From: Promethearchaeia archaeon
GTDB taxonomy: Archaea; Asgardarchaeota; Lokiarchaeia; Sigyniarchaeales; SOKP01
NCBI GenBank assembly: GCA_029856125.1
Contig: JAHQWJ010000138.1
Location: 1-64,000, forward strand
Reading direction: 5' to 3'
DNA: 64,000 nt
Shown here: positions 9,866 through 18,423 of the stretch, piece by piece
Layout of the letters: every line of letters begins with the position of its first letter
How positions within the stretch are numbered: the stretch's first letter is position 1
The notes under the pieces: generated by a model
Database searches by the model: none
Told to the model about the DNA's origin: nothing
The model's input: the letters and a program-made list of their open reading frames with translations, nothing else
Program-made: the position numbers and the translations under genes

Positions 9866-10136
9866 AGCTATTACTCACCTAAATATACAAATTTAATATC
9901 GAAATTAACCATGATTAAAAATTACTGATTAGCAATAATTCCTCTGGATATTACTAATATTTAAAAAAATAGTTTCAATTTAAAAATATCACATATAAAA
10001 CTAACGGTTTTAACGATTTTATTAAGAAACTGTGAAAATTTTAATAAAAGAAAGAGTTTAATTAGAAACAATTTAACTAGATATATGTCTAAATATATGT
10101 AATACTATTAATGATATTTATTAGGGGTCTACAGTC

Positions 10137-11384
10137 GTGGTTAAAAATATTCTTGATATTGGTTTTTTCAGCACTATGTATAGCCAAATCAACGGGACCG
10201 CTCACGCAGTAAGATTTCTATCCGAAGCAATCGCTAATCTTGGACACAATGTTCATGTCTTTGCACCAAGAATTCAAAATGGTTACAAAATACCGAAAAC
10301 ATTGCATTTTCACGAAATTGGAGGTGCTATTATTGGTCATAATACCGGTTTTGTTCTTAGTGCTCCTATACATAAAATATTTTTCTGTAAACATGACTAT
10401 TTAGATGTTGCCCATATTCATACACATGCTGTTGTAGGGACAATGGCTATAAATTGGGCTAAATATTTGGGTATTCCAATGATAGGGACACACAATAGCC
10501 CAATGCAATACTATACTGCTCAGTATGTTCCCGTAATTGGGAAGCTATTAACAAAAGGCGACCTGATCTGGAGATACGAACGCCACATTGTCGATAAATA
10601 TGATTTTGTTCATGTCGCTACAAAATCCAAAAAAGATTTACTCCGAGATTATAGGTTCAAGGAACCAATTGTTTGCATGACCAACGGAATTCGCGACTTA
10701 TATTACACAAATTTAAAAGAAAATGGAATTCGGGAGAAATATGGATTAGAAGGAAAGAAAGTTCTTTTATACGCATCACGATTATCTCCTGAAAAACATC
10801 CTATAGATGTTATTAAAACCTTTAAAAGAGTTCATGATGAAGTCCCTGATGCTCATCTTTTGTTAGTTGGGAGTGCTGGACCTTCAAAGGACCAAGTAAA
10901 AAGAATAATTAAAAAGAAACCGTATAGAGATTTCGTATCTTATGCTGGAAGAGTTCCTTTTCCCGATTTATTAAAATTATACAATACTGCGGATTTAACT
11001 TGTTTATGGTCGTGGATTGAAGCTGAAGGACTTGTTTTGCTAGAAGCAATGGCTCAAGGAACTCCAAGTGTTGGAGCTAATGCATGCGGAATCAGTAATA
11101 TAATTCGACACGGTAAAACTGGTTATTTAGCCAATAATCTTGATCAGTTTAAAGATTACATTGTTAAATTGTTAAAAAATGATGATCTTAGGGCTGAGTT
11201 TGGACAAAACGCAAAAAAAATTGCTCAAGATTATAGAGTAAATGAGATCGCAAAAACTTGGATTAAACTATACAAATTTACAATTGATCAACTTTATCCA
11301 TTACGATACAATAAAGCCGATAGGAAAGTTCGTGTTGAATTAGTAAAAGAGTTTATACACCAATTACCTCATGTTACTTTTTAA
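10137..11384 (+). CDS. Glycosyltransferase family 4 protein
   Basis: This GT-B fold transferase (415 aa) retains the GT4 signature. The N-terminal acceptor domain begins IGFFSTMYSQINGTAHAV, with a Gly-rich loop and LGHNVHVFAP. The C-terminal donor domain has LYASRLSPEKHPIDVI and the nucleotide-sugar motif EAEGLVLLEAMAQGTPSVG. Such enzymes add a sugar from an NDP-sugar to lipids or glycans; the acceptor cannot be told. The start is GTG at 10137 with an AGGGGT ribosome-binding site about 8 nt upstream. The stop overlaps the last bases of the convergent archaemetzincin gene by 4 bp. Confidence 0.92.
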   Translation: MVKNILDIGFFSTMYSQINGTAHAVRFLSEAIANLGHNVHVFAPRIQNGYKIPKTLHFHEIGGAIIGHNTGFVLSAPIHKIFFCKHDYLDVAHIHTHAVVGTMAINWAKYLGIPMIGTHNSPMQYYTAQYVPVIGKLLTKGDLIWRYERHIVDKYDFVHVATKSKKDLLRDYRFKEPIVCMTNGIRDLYYTNLKENGIREKYGLEGKKVLLYASRLSPEKHPIDVIKTFKRVHDEVPDAHLLLVGSAGPSKDQVKRIIKKKPYRDFVSYAGRVPFPDLLKLYNTADLTCLWSWIEAEGLVLLEAMAQGTPSVGANACGISNIIRHGKTGYLANNLDQFKDYIVKLLKNDDLRAEFGQNAKKIAQDYRVNEIAKTWIKLYKFTIDQLYPLRYNKADRKVRVELVKEFIHQLPHVTF

Positions 11385-12082
11385 AAATTATTCTTTAATC
11401 TAACTTCATTTAATTTAGACTGACATTTTTTACAGAGTTTTACTGATTTACTATCGATCTCTTCTATAATTTTTGAATATCGCATAACACAATCTGTGGT
11501 AAGACAGTGTTCAAGGCCAATAATTAGATGTCCAATTTCGTGAATTACCTCTTTAATTATCCTATTTCTAACTTTTAAGTTATATCCTGAATCTTCATTT
11601 AAGTGAGGAATCAAATTATGAGTAGATACTATAGCACACCGGTGATTAATATTAGATTCTCCAAATAAGAAGAGTAAACTCTTATCGTTACTTGAATAGA
11701 GAGGTAGGTCTGTAAGTCCTAAACCTACATTAAAATTGTGTTCTTTCATCAAATTCTTAATAATATTGTATAATTTATTAGTTGGTTGGAGGATTACCTT
11801 TTTAGAAGCTTGCTTTAACAAATTATTTTCTTCTCTAATCTCACTTTCATACAAAACTGAGGGAATTTTGGTTTCGCCAATAAATAGAATTTCATAAAAA
11901 AATGAGTTGAATATTTTATTAATATAAAAATCTATTTTCGTTAAAATGGATGGTGAAATCTTTCCAATAAAAATAATTCCTAAATAGCTCGGATAAACGT
12001 GTTTTATAGAGGGATATTGATTTGTTGGTAATGATAATTCTTGATTAATAAAAAAATATTTAGTGTTTTGATATTTTGGCAT
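11381..12082 (-). CDS. amzA: Archaemetzincin-family zinc metalloprotease
   Basis: This 233-aa protein has the complete archaemetzincin signature HEIGHLIIGLEHC (181-193). His181, His185 and His192 would bind the catalytic zinc and Glu182 act as base. It is followed by C198, the Met-turn methionine M200 (CVM) and the C217-x2-C220 pair, which together with C193 form the second structural zinc site of the family. There is no signal peptide, so it acts in the cytoplasm. Archaemetzincins are aminopeptidase-like or poorly characterised proteases. It is transcribed alone, and its 3' end overlaps that of the glycosyltransferase gene. Confidence 0.93.
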   Translation of the reverse strand: MPKYQNTKYFFINQELSLPTNQYPSIKHVYPSYLGIIFIGKISPSILTKIDFYINKIFNSFFYEILFIGETKIPSVLYESEIREENNLLKQASKKVILQPTNKLYNIIKNLMKEHNFNVGLGLTDLPLYSSNDKSLLFLFGESNINHRCAIVSTHNLIPHLNEDSGYNLKVRNRIIKEVIHEIGHLIIGLEHCLTTDCVMRYSKIIEEIDSKSVKLCKKCQSKLNEVRLKNNF

Positions 12083-12201
12083 AATTTCATTATTTTACAA
12101 TACGTTTATCCAACTTGATAATTCATTATTATTATATATTTAAATTATTAATTATTTTATTAATTTAAATTATTTTTTCAATAAACATAATCATTGAAGC
12201 A

Positions 12202-13269
12202 ATGTCTAATAACCCAAATTCAGTAAAAGTTCGAAAGGACGACCAAGATGAAGAGCAAAAATTTTCAGAAATTGAAGAAGGACAAAAAGGAATTATCAAA
12301 AAGGATATTATTCCACACTTTTTGCCAACGTACCGAATAAAATTCAATTATTATTCAATTCCTATTGTTGTCGTAATAATCTTAGCTTCAATACTAGCGT
12401 ATCTCACCTTCTTTGTTGCAGGAGTTCAAGTAGAAGAAAGTTACTTTCCTGAAGATGATTTGGGGCCTTTAGCTGTTCTATTAAACGGTGTAATTTTTAC
12501 AGTAATTGCGGTTGTATCAGGATTTTTAATTGTATTTTTTATCAAAAAGCTCGGGATGGGTGTCTTAAAGTACCTTTTTGGAATAAGTTTCGGTTTTGTT
12601 AGTTTTTTCATTACCTTAATGTTTTTAGATGTTATTATTTACTTAATTTTCATCCAATTTCCTGAGACTACATTTGTTTATAGACTGTACCTTCTTTTTA
12701 CGAATTTGTATATACCAATTGGAACAGCTATTTCTGTTTTCTTTCTTCTGTATAAATACTTCACTTCAAAATCTATAAAAACTAAAAATTTTATCGTCCT
12801 CTATATCAGTCTTTTGATAAGTGCTTCTATGAGTATTGTTTTACCTTTTTGGAGCACTCTCGCTATTTTGGTTGGGATATCTTTTTGGGATATTTTTGCT
12901 GTCCTCTATAAAAAAGGGCCAATTAAGGAAATGATAGAATTAATATCAGAAAATGACATTAAAGACGAGATGGAAGAAGCAGAACTGAAAGAGAAAATTG
13001 AAAGTGGTAATGCTATTTATGATACAACTAATTTAGAAATTGGAATTGGAGATTTAGCTTTTTATGGTTTACTTACTTCCAGTGTACTATTATTTACGAA
13101 TAATATTATAATTGCAGCTTTAACTACAGTAGCAATCGTAATTGGAACAGGAATTACTATCTCGAGATTGAAAAAGAATAGGATTTTACCAGGACTTCCG
13201 ATTTCCATATTTTTAGGAATTGGCACTTTTTTACTATCTCAATTAATAGTAACAATCTTTTTTATATGA
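12202..13269 (+). CDS. Presenilin/signal-peptide-peptidase-like aspartyl protease (A22-type)
   Basis: This polytopic membrane protein (355 aa) has about nine hydrophobic segments and a charged cytosolic N-terminus of ~50 aa. Segment 6 carries FWDIFAVLYKKGP, with Asp230 in the place of the presenilin YD motif. Segment 7 carries GIGD (281-284), the GxGD catalytic Asp284. A final LPGLP (329-333) sits where presenilins have PAL, here with Gly in place of Ala. A charged loop (245-275) separates segments 6 and 7, as in presenilins. Archaeal presenilin homologs cut membrane helices. The Trp for Tyr and PGL for PAL changes make this a divergent member. It is expressed alone. Confidence 0.82.
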   Translation: MSNNPNSVKVRKDDQDEEQKFSEIEEGQKGIIKKDIIPHFLPTYRIKFNYYSIPIVVVIILASILAYLTFFVAGVQVEESYFPEDDLGPLAVLLNGVIFTVIAVVSGFLIVFFIKKLGMGVLKYLFGISFGFVSFFITLMFLDVIIYLIFIQFPETTFVYRLYLLFTNLYIPIGTAISVFFLLYKYFTSKSIKTKNFIVLYISLLISASMSIVLPFWSTLAILVGISFWDIFAVLYKKGPIKEMIELISENDIKDEMEEAELKEKIESGNAIYDTTNLEIGIGDLAFYGLLTSSVLLFTNNIIIAALTTVAIVIGTGITISRLKKNRILPGLPISIFLGIGTFLLSQLIVTIFFI

Positions 13270-13345
13270 GTTGTGATTTCTTATCATAAACCTATATAAA
13301 ATTCATTTATCTCATTATTTTCCAATCATAGAGGTGTAATAAGTT

Positions 13346-14536
13346 ATAGTAGATATAAGTAAGGTTAAAACGATTTCAATTATCGGAGCCGGAACAATGG
13401 GTAGGGAAATCGCTCAAGTTGCTCTAATGTCAAATATATTTAATAAAGTTTACATAAACGATACTAACGACAACGCTTTAAAAAATGCTAAAACCTATAT
13501 ACTAAATGGCCTTAACAAGTTGGAATCCAAGGGTTTATTAGCGCAGGGGTTAACAACGAATGAATTAATTAAAAAATTAATTCTCGAAAAAAATTTAATA
13601 TCCTCAATTAAAGACGCAGATATTGTTGTTGAAGCAATACCCGAGATAATGGAATTAAAACAAGAACTGTTCGAAGAATTAGGCCAATACGCTCCAGAGC
13701 ACGCTTTATTAGCGACAAACACATCGACTATGAGCATTACCAAAATCGCAGAGGCATCAAAAAGACCTGAACGAGTAGTTGGAATGCATTTTTTTACTCC
13801 TATTCCTTTGCTCAGGCTAATTGAATTGATAAAAGGAGAAAAAACATCACAAGAAGCTTTTGATTTAGGTGTAGCAATCGGTCAAAGGTTACCCGCAATC
13901 AAGGGTAAAAGATATATCGCAAAGATAGAAAAAGAAAGTCCAGGATTCATAGTAAATCGCCTAACTATTACGGCCAATCTCTTATTTAATTGGATTTTAG
14001 ATATGGCTACTGAAAAAGAGATTCTCTACGAGAAAATCGATAACGATTTCGTGGCTCCTCCTGAATTAGGTCCATTTGCTAAGTGGGATTATTTAGGTTT
14101 AGATGTTGTTTGCGATGTAATGAATTATTTTGTCAAAGAAATATCTCCTGAATTTGCTCCCGGTAAAACGCTTACAAACCTTCTAAAAGAAGGTAATTTG
14201 GGAAGAAAATCGGGTGAAGGTATTTATGAGTGGGTTGAAGGAAAACCTAATCGTAAAACTAATGAAAAAGCAGGCTTATTCAACCCAGAACATTATTTGG
14301 CAATTCAATTAAACGAAGGATGTAGGTTATTAGAGGAAAAAATTGTTTCTGGATATAAAATAATTGATGATACAATGTTAGCAGGAATGGATATGCCAGG
14401 ACCATTTGGGGCTGGGAAAAATAATTACGAAAAATGGTCATTAATGCTAGAAGACCTCGCTGAAACAACCCAAATAAATTATTTTAAACCGTGTGACATG
14501 ATGAAATCTGGAGCTTTTCTTAAACTTAGAAAGTAA
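13346..14536 (+). CDS. 3-hydroxyacyl-CoA dehydrogenase (no standard start codon)
   Basis: This NAD-dependent oxidoreductase of beta-oxidation converts 3-hydroxyacyl-CoA to 3-ketoacyl-CoA. The Rossmann loop TISIIGAGTMGREIAQ begins the protein; VEAIPE, ATNTSTM, MHFFTP and the PGFIVNR motif follow, then two C-terminal HAD-type domains ending near GLDVVCDVM and GPFGAGKNN. The first ATG (13397) is the Met inside GAGTMG and cannot be the start. The frame is open back only to two stops ending at 13342 and contains no ATG, GTG or TTG. The best candidate is ATA at 13346, 9 nt after a GAGGTG ribosome-binding site at 13331. A sequencing error remains possible. Confidence 0.88.
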   Translation: MVDISKVKTISIIGAGTMGREIAQVALMSNIFNKVYINDTNDNALKNAKTYILNGLNKLESKGLLAQGLTTNELIKKLILEKNLISSIKDADIVVEAIPEIMELKQELFEELGQYAPEHALLATNTSTMSITKIAEASKRPERVVGMHFFTPIPLLRLIELIKGEKTSQEAFDLGVAIGQRLPAIKGKRYIAKIEKESPGFIVNRLTITANLLFNWILDMATEKEILYEKIDNDFVAPPELGPFAKWDYLGLDVVCDVMNYFVKEISPEFAPGKTLTNLLKEGNLGRKSGEGIYEWVEGKPNRKTNEKAGLFNPEHYLAIQLNEGCRLLEEKIVSGYKIIDDTMLAGMDMPGPFGAGKNNYEKWSLMLEDLAETTQINYFKPCDMMKSGAFLKLRK

Positions 14537-14647
14537 TTAATTTGTAATTGAAGTTAGCGGTAGAAACGAAAATAAAACTAAAGTATGAAAATTAAATATC
14601 CTAAATCTTTATTTGAAGTATATAAAAATTAAATTTAATTCTATATT

Positions 14648-14938
14648 TTGAGCGAGAAAAATACAACCCCTAAAACGGGATTTGATAAAATATTAGATTT
14701 CTTTAACAATAATCTCGCAGTTAATCATCCCATCGCAATCGCAGAAGTTGTTGAGCGAACTGGATTTTCTTGGAGTTTTGTGAAAAAGACCTTAGCTAAG
14801 ATAAAAGACGATTACGATGGATTTTACTTCGAAAAATCGGGGAGTACGTGGATTATATGGAAAGACCGAAACCATATAATTAAGAAATTAGATGAAACAT
14901 GTTCTCGATTTTTAGTAGATGATGAAGAGGAATGCTAA
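14648..14938 (+). CDS. Small winged-helix-like protein
   Basis: This 96-aa protein looks like a single winged helix-turn-helix domain. A helix (DKILDFFNNNLA) is followed by VVERTGFSWSFVKKTLAKIK, which reads as a turn plus recognition helix, and then a beta wing (YFEKSGSTWIIWKD). The acidic C-terminus has two Cys. It is probably a DNA-binding regulator or part of a transcription machinery; no exact family is recognised. The start is TTG at 14648, since no in-frame ATG precedes the helical core. It ends 8 bp from the convergent radical SAM gene. Confidence 0.7.
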   Translation: MSEKNTTPKTGFDKILDFFNNNLAVNHPIAIAEVVERTGFSWSFVKKTLAKIKDDYDGFYFEKSGSTWIIWKDRNHIIKKLDETCSRFLVDDEEEC

Positions 14939-14946
14939 AATCTAAG

Positions 14947-16056
14947 TCATATTTTAGATTTCGCGAGCTTTCTAAACTTTTTCCCCGACAAGTATAAAAT
15001 ACAGCAACCAGAACAGACTGGGAGGAGGTTATATTGACTAAAATAACTTCGAAATTTCTGAAATTTATCTCCATTCCAGATATCGCAAATTTTTTTCTCG
15101 TTTAAATTTCCTAGAACAAGATCGTAAAAAATGTGACATGGTGCGACATCACCTGAAGCTGTTATATCAATCGAAGTCAAAGGACTTAAACAGGTTTTAT
15201 AAATATCCGTCATTTCTTCCCATTTTGCCCCTAAATATGCTTTAATATTAACTTGTGAAAATGTTGGTGGTAGAAGTAAATAATTCTTATGCATAGAGCA
15301 TAATTTCGCAATGACTCTCTTAACTTGGCGGGATAATTCTTCCGTATCTATATTTGCAAAATCTTCGGGCGATCGGACCATGGCTTTCCAATACTTATCA
15401 GAACTAATTCCAAACTCAGACTTTAGGAATTTTGCATAAGATTTACCCATACTTTCAGTTAAAAAGTTCTGCATCTGAATTGTAACCCAATCTATTTTGT
15501 TGAGGTCGAGATCCTCAAGAAATAACTTCTCAAGTGAGGTGTAATTGTCATTTGTTATCGTGTATATTAAACTGATAGTTGGTTTTTTTTTCCCCGCTTT
15601 TTCTCTTTCATTGTACAGCGTTTCTATACCTTTAATGGCTTTAGCATAACTTCCCTTTCCTCGCTGGATATCGTTAACATCTTGTGGGCCATCTAGTGAA
15701 ACTCTTATTGAATCGAATCCAGTCCGCACTAACATTGAAGCATTTTTAGCTAAGAGTGTTCCATTAGTAGGTGTGTCAACAATTGAGCCCGTCTTTTTGA
15801 TCCTAATTATTAATTCTTCTAAGAACGGATATGTTAAAGGTTCTCCACCAAATAAACTATAAAAGGGCGTTACAGAACTTAATTCTGATATTATCTTTTT
15901 TGCTAATTCGAAATCCATAACAGCGGGTTTCTTTCCTGACAAATTATTGGAAGATGTGCCCGTTTCTCCCCAAAAATAGCACATCTTACATCTTAGATTA
16001 CAGTTCTCGGTTAAGTGGAGCGTTACATTGCGTGGTAAAGAAGAATCTTTAAGCAT
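14947..16056 (-). CDS. Radical SAM protein with SPASM domain
   Basis: This 369-aa protein has the radical SAM cluster motif CNLRCKMC (C19, C23, C26) and the SAM-binding GGEP block (LFGGEPLTYP). It also has TNGTLL and VSLDGPQDVNDI, the usual strand motifs. The C-terminal part has Cys residues in CLSPLTSIDITASGDVAPC and CSGCC, typical of a SPASM auxiliary Fe-S domain. SPASM proteins modify peptides, cofactors or nucleotides (PqqE, AlbA, MoaA-like relatives), but no precursor peptide gene is visible nearby. The target is therefore unknown. It is single, convergent with the small winged-helix gene. Confidence 0.9.
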   Translation of the reverse strand: MLKDSSLPRNVTLHLTENCNLRCKMCYFWGETGTSSNNLSGKKPAVMDFELAKKIISELSSVTPFYSLFGGEPLTYPFLEELIIRIKKTGSIVDTPTNGTLLAKNASMLVRTGFDSIRVSLDGPQDVNDIQRGKGSYAKAIKGIETLYNEREKAGKKKPTISLIYTITNDNYTSLEKLFLEDLDLNKIDWVTIQMQNFLTESMGKSYAKFLKSEFGISSDKYWKAMVRSPEDFANIDTEELSRQVKRVIAKLCSMHKNYLLLPPTFSQVNIKAYLGAKWEEMTDIYKTCLSPLTSIDITASGDVAPCHIFYDLVLGNLNEKKICDIWNGDKFQKFRSYFSQYNLLPVCSGCCILYLSGKKFRKLAKSKI

Positions 16057-16151
16057 AGAAAACTAAATAAATAATTCTATAAAGTGTTTTAACTGGTAAA
16101 AGCATGTGTATAATTTAAATAAATATGTTTAATCTCATAAGGCTCTAAAGA

Positions 16152-16544
16152 CTAATCTACAATGTTACTAAGTGATTTTGGTGGGTTAGCCGAAAAATAT
16201 ATCTGAATAGAAGGAATATCGAGCTTACTTAAAGCAGCAGCATTTTTACACGATGCTACTAAGATGCCATCCTGATTGATTTGTTGTATTAAGATTAATC
16301 CATTACTACAATCAACCATAATTCGTTTTAAATTGCTCTCCGTTATCTCACTAGTAAGTTCTTGACCTATATATTTCAGAGCCGTACACATTCCGGATAC
16401 AAGAGTTTGATCGGTAAATCCAGTAATAGACGATGCGAGAGCAATTGGTAATCCTTCATTATTCACAACAATGAGATCGTTTATTTCATCATTTTCACTA
16501 CACAAATATTCTAAATATTCTGCTAAATCAGAATTCATGAACAT
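16152..16544 (-). CDS. Roadblock/LC7 domain protein
   Basis: This 130-aa protein is a single Roadblock/LC7 fold. It has an N-terminal helix, then INDLIVVNNEGLPIALASS (the family's 'v.v...G.pi.s' strand pair), a long helix (VSGMCTALKYIGQEL) and paired strands RIMVDCSNGLILIQQI and DGILVASC. In bacteria and eukaryotes such proteins regulate small GTPases (MglB, LAMTOR), and Asgard genomes carry many. It is encoded 1.3 kb from a small GTPase, with an FrhB-like gene between them. Functional pairing is inference. It is divergently arranged from the FrhB-like gene across a 299-bp spacer with no recognised gene. Confidence 0.9.
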   Translation of the reverse strand: MFMNSDLAEYLEYLCSENDEINDLIVVNNEGLPIALASSITGFTDQTLVSGMCTALKYIGQELTSEITESNLKRIMVDCSNGLILIQQINQDGILVASCKNAAALSKLDIPSIQIYFSANPPKSLSNIVD

Positions 16545-16843
16545 AACCTTGGTTTTCGCTTAGAATTATTTAACCAGAATATATTAAGAAATTTTGATAT
16601 ATATGTCTTTGTGTTGAGAATGATTTTTAAAAGTGAAGCAGGTTTTCGTCAGATTATGAAATTCAATAGATTAAATATATCAATTATATATAATTCGCCA
16701 CAAATTTTAATGTATTATTCTTGAATGTTCATTATATGGAGAGTGTGAAATTTCGTTTAAGGTTTAAATGTTATGATTTATTTTACTACTCAATAATAAT
16801 TGAATTACTAATAGAATTTTAATCGTATAAGTGGGATTATTGA

Positions 16844-17785
16844 ATGAAGATTGAAAAATCAAGTCAAGATCTTGAAAATGAAGTTATTTATGGAGGATTG
16901 TGCATTCATTGCGGAAGTTGTAACGCTTTCTGTCCACACATGGATTTCAATAAAGAAACTGGGTTAGCATATGTTGTAGATGAGTGTGCTGAGACTGTAG
17001 GTTTGTGTTATAATGCATGTCCCCGCAGTTTTCTACCGATTTCTGAAATCGAGCAAAAAATGTTCGGTCAAACACGCGTTGATTTAGGAGTAGGAGTTTA
17101 TAAAGATATAATCCAGGTAAAATCTAAAAATAAAGATAAAATTCTTTATAATTTAGTCTTAGCTGCTTTCGAATCTGGAGTAACAAAACATTTTGTTTTA
17201 GGAGAACCTAAAAGCCAAAAACCACCTGTGTCCTTTCCTGTGGTTGTTGACAATGCAAACGATGCGAAAAAATATATTCCCGAAAAAACTATGGACCTGG
17301 CCGGTCCTTTGGTTACAGGAATTGGTCAAGCTTACCTAGACCGGAAACGGGATATTGGTATTCTCGGAAACCCTTGCCATCTTCAAGGGCTTGCTAAGAT
17401 ACTAACAAGCGATTTTAACACAGGAGCGGAAAGAACAACTCTAAAAATAGCCTTTGCTTGTTCCTCTGGTGGAATGGCAGGTTGTAAATATTGTACTGAT
17501 TTTTCTGGTGAATTTTCAGATATTTCTTATAGCCCTTGGGGCGCTCCAAAAGGCTCAGAAGAAGCATTTTTAATAATAAGAACGGATATTGGGCAAAAAG
17601 TTGTAGATCATGCGATAAATAAAAAATTGATCGACATAACGAGTAAGGAACCAGACCTTAGCGAGATGAAGAAATTCCTTAATAGGAAAAGAAGGAAAAA
17701 CTTTATAAATTTACTAGGCAAAGATTTAATTACAGCTAAATATCTTCAATTAAATATTGATGAATTTAGAGATATTCTTGAATAA
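16844..17785 (+). CDS. FrhB/FpoF-like coenzyme F420 oxidoreductase subunit beta
   Basis: This 313-aa iron-sulfur flavoprotein belongs to the FrhB family, which moves electrons between reduced F420 and partner enzymes through FAD and Fe-S clusters. The N-terminal ferredoxin-like Cys set is C20, C23, C26, C30 and then C48, C55, C59. The core contains GILGNPCHLQGL and FACSSGGMAGCKYC, the family's Cys-rich block. No hydrogenase or Fpo/Hdr subunit is adjacent, so the redox partner is encoded elsewhere. With mch it suggests an F420/methanopterin redox economy. The gene is followed by a hairpin plus T-run that looks like a terminator. Confidence 0.88.
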   Translation: MKIEKSSQDLENEVIYGGLCIHCGSCNAFCPHMDFNKETGLAYVVDECAETVGLCYNACPRSFLPISEIEQKMFGQTRVDLGVGVYKDIIQVKSKNKDKILYNLVLAAFESGVTKHFVLGEPKSQKPPVSFPVVVDNANDAKKYIPEKTMDLAGPLVTGIGQAYLDRKRDIGILGNPCHLQGLAKILTSDFNTGAERTTLKIAFACSSGGMAGCKYCTDFSGEFSDISYSPWGAPKGSEEAFLIIRTDIGQKVVDHAINKKLIDITSKEPDLSEMKKFLNRKRRKNFINLLGKDLITAKYLQLNIDEFRDILE

Positions 17786-17796
17786 GAGTTATAAAT

Positions 17797-17821
17797 GAGT
17801 TAAATTAACTCTCTTTTTTTT
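17797..17821 (+). terminator. Hairpin plus T-run terminator after FrhB-like gene
   Basis: A perfect 6-bp inverted repeat (GAGTTA/TAACTC, loop AAT) at 17797-17811 is followed closely by eight T residues. It lies 11 bp after the FrhB-like stop and overlaps the last codon of the convergent GTPase gene. Archaeal RNA polymerase can terminate on T-runs alone, so the hairpin may be incidental. Confidence 0.5.
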
Positions 17822-18342
17822 AACATTGCGTCTACTAAAGTTTCAAAAACATTAGCATTATTATCTCCAGTTTTAGAGCTAGTTTCTATCAGAAAAGGTA
17901 TATTGTGTTCTTTTTTGAATTCTTCTGCTTCTTCTTTTTGAACCGTCCTTCTAGAGTCTGAAAGATCGACTTTTCCTCCAACCATAAGGAAAATTGTATC
18001 ATTCGTATTCTCTTTTACGATATCATACCATTCTTGAAGATTCTGAAAGCTAGTATATCTCGAAATGTCGTAACAAAGTAAACAACCTTGGGCTCCTCTT
18101 GAATAGTTCGGTAAGAAGAATCGGAATCTTTTTTCCCCAGCAAAATCCCATATTTGAAGTTTTACATCCATATCGTCTCTCTCTGTGCTCCAGGTCAATA
18201 GATCTGTCCCAATAGTCAAACGCATTGGCACGAAATGGCCAGTAATCAATCTCTGTATCATAGTACTCTTTCCAACACCACCATCACCTACTACAAGGAT
18301 TTTAAATAAAAACTGGCGTTTTTGATCTGATTGTTGCGACAT
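17800..18342 (-). CDS. Ras-like small GTPase (Asgard type), 1
   Basis: This 180-aa Rab/Ras-superfamily GTPase has G1 GDGGVGKST, switch I with the conserved Thr in LTIGTD, and G3 WDFAGEKR. G4 is GGKVDL (Gly replaces the usual Asn of NKxD) and G5 is ETSSKTG. The catalytic Gln after DxxG is Glu here (AGE), so intrinsic hydrolysis may be altered. The C-terminus (KKRELI) has no prenylation Cys, so any membrane contact must be indirect. Roadblock proteins in the neighbourhood are plausible regulators. It is transcribed alone, convergent with the FrhB-like gene. Confidence 0.95.
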   Translation of the reverse strand: MSQQSDQKRQFLFKILVVGDGGVGKSTMIQRLITGHFVPMRLTIGTDLLTWSTERDDMDVKLQIWDFAGEKRFRFFLPNYSRGAQGCLLCYDISRYTSFQNLQEWYDIVKENTNDTIFLMVGGKVDLSDSRRTVQKEEAEEFKKEHNIPFLIETSSKTGDNNANVFETLVDAMLKKRELI

Positions 18343-18423
18343 TTTTAAGAAATTTACTGTAATTTGTTTGAGATAGATTGTATTAATAATATGTTTTTTT
18401 TTTAAAAACTTTTATTCAATATT

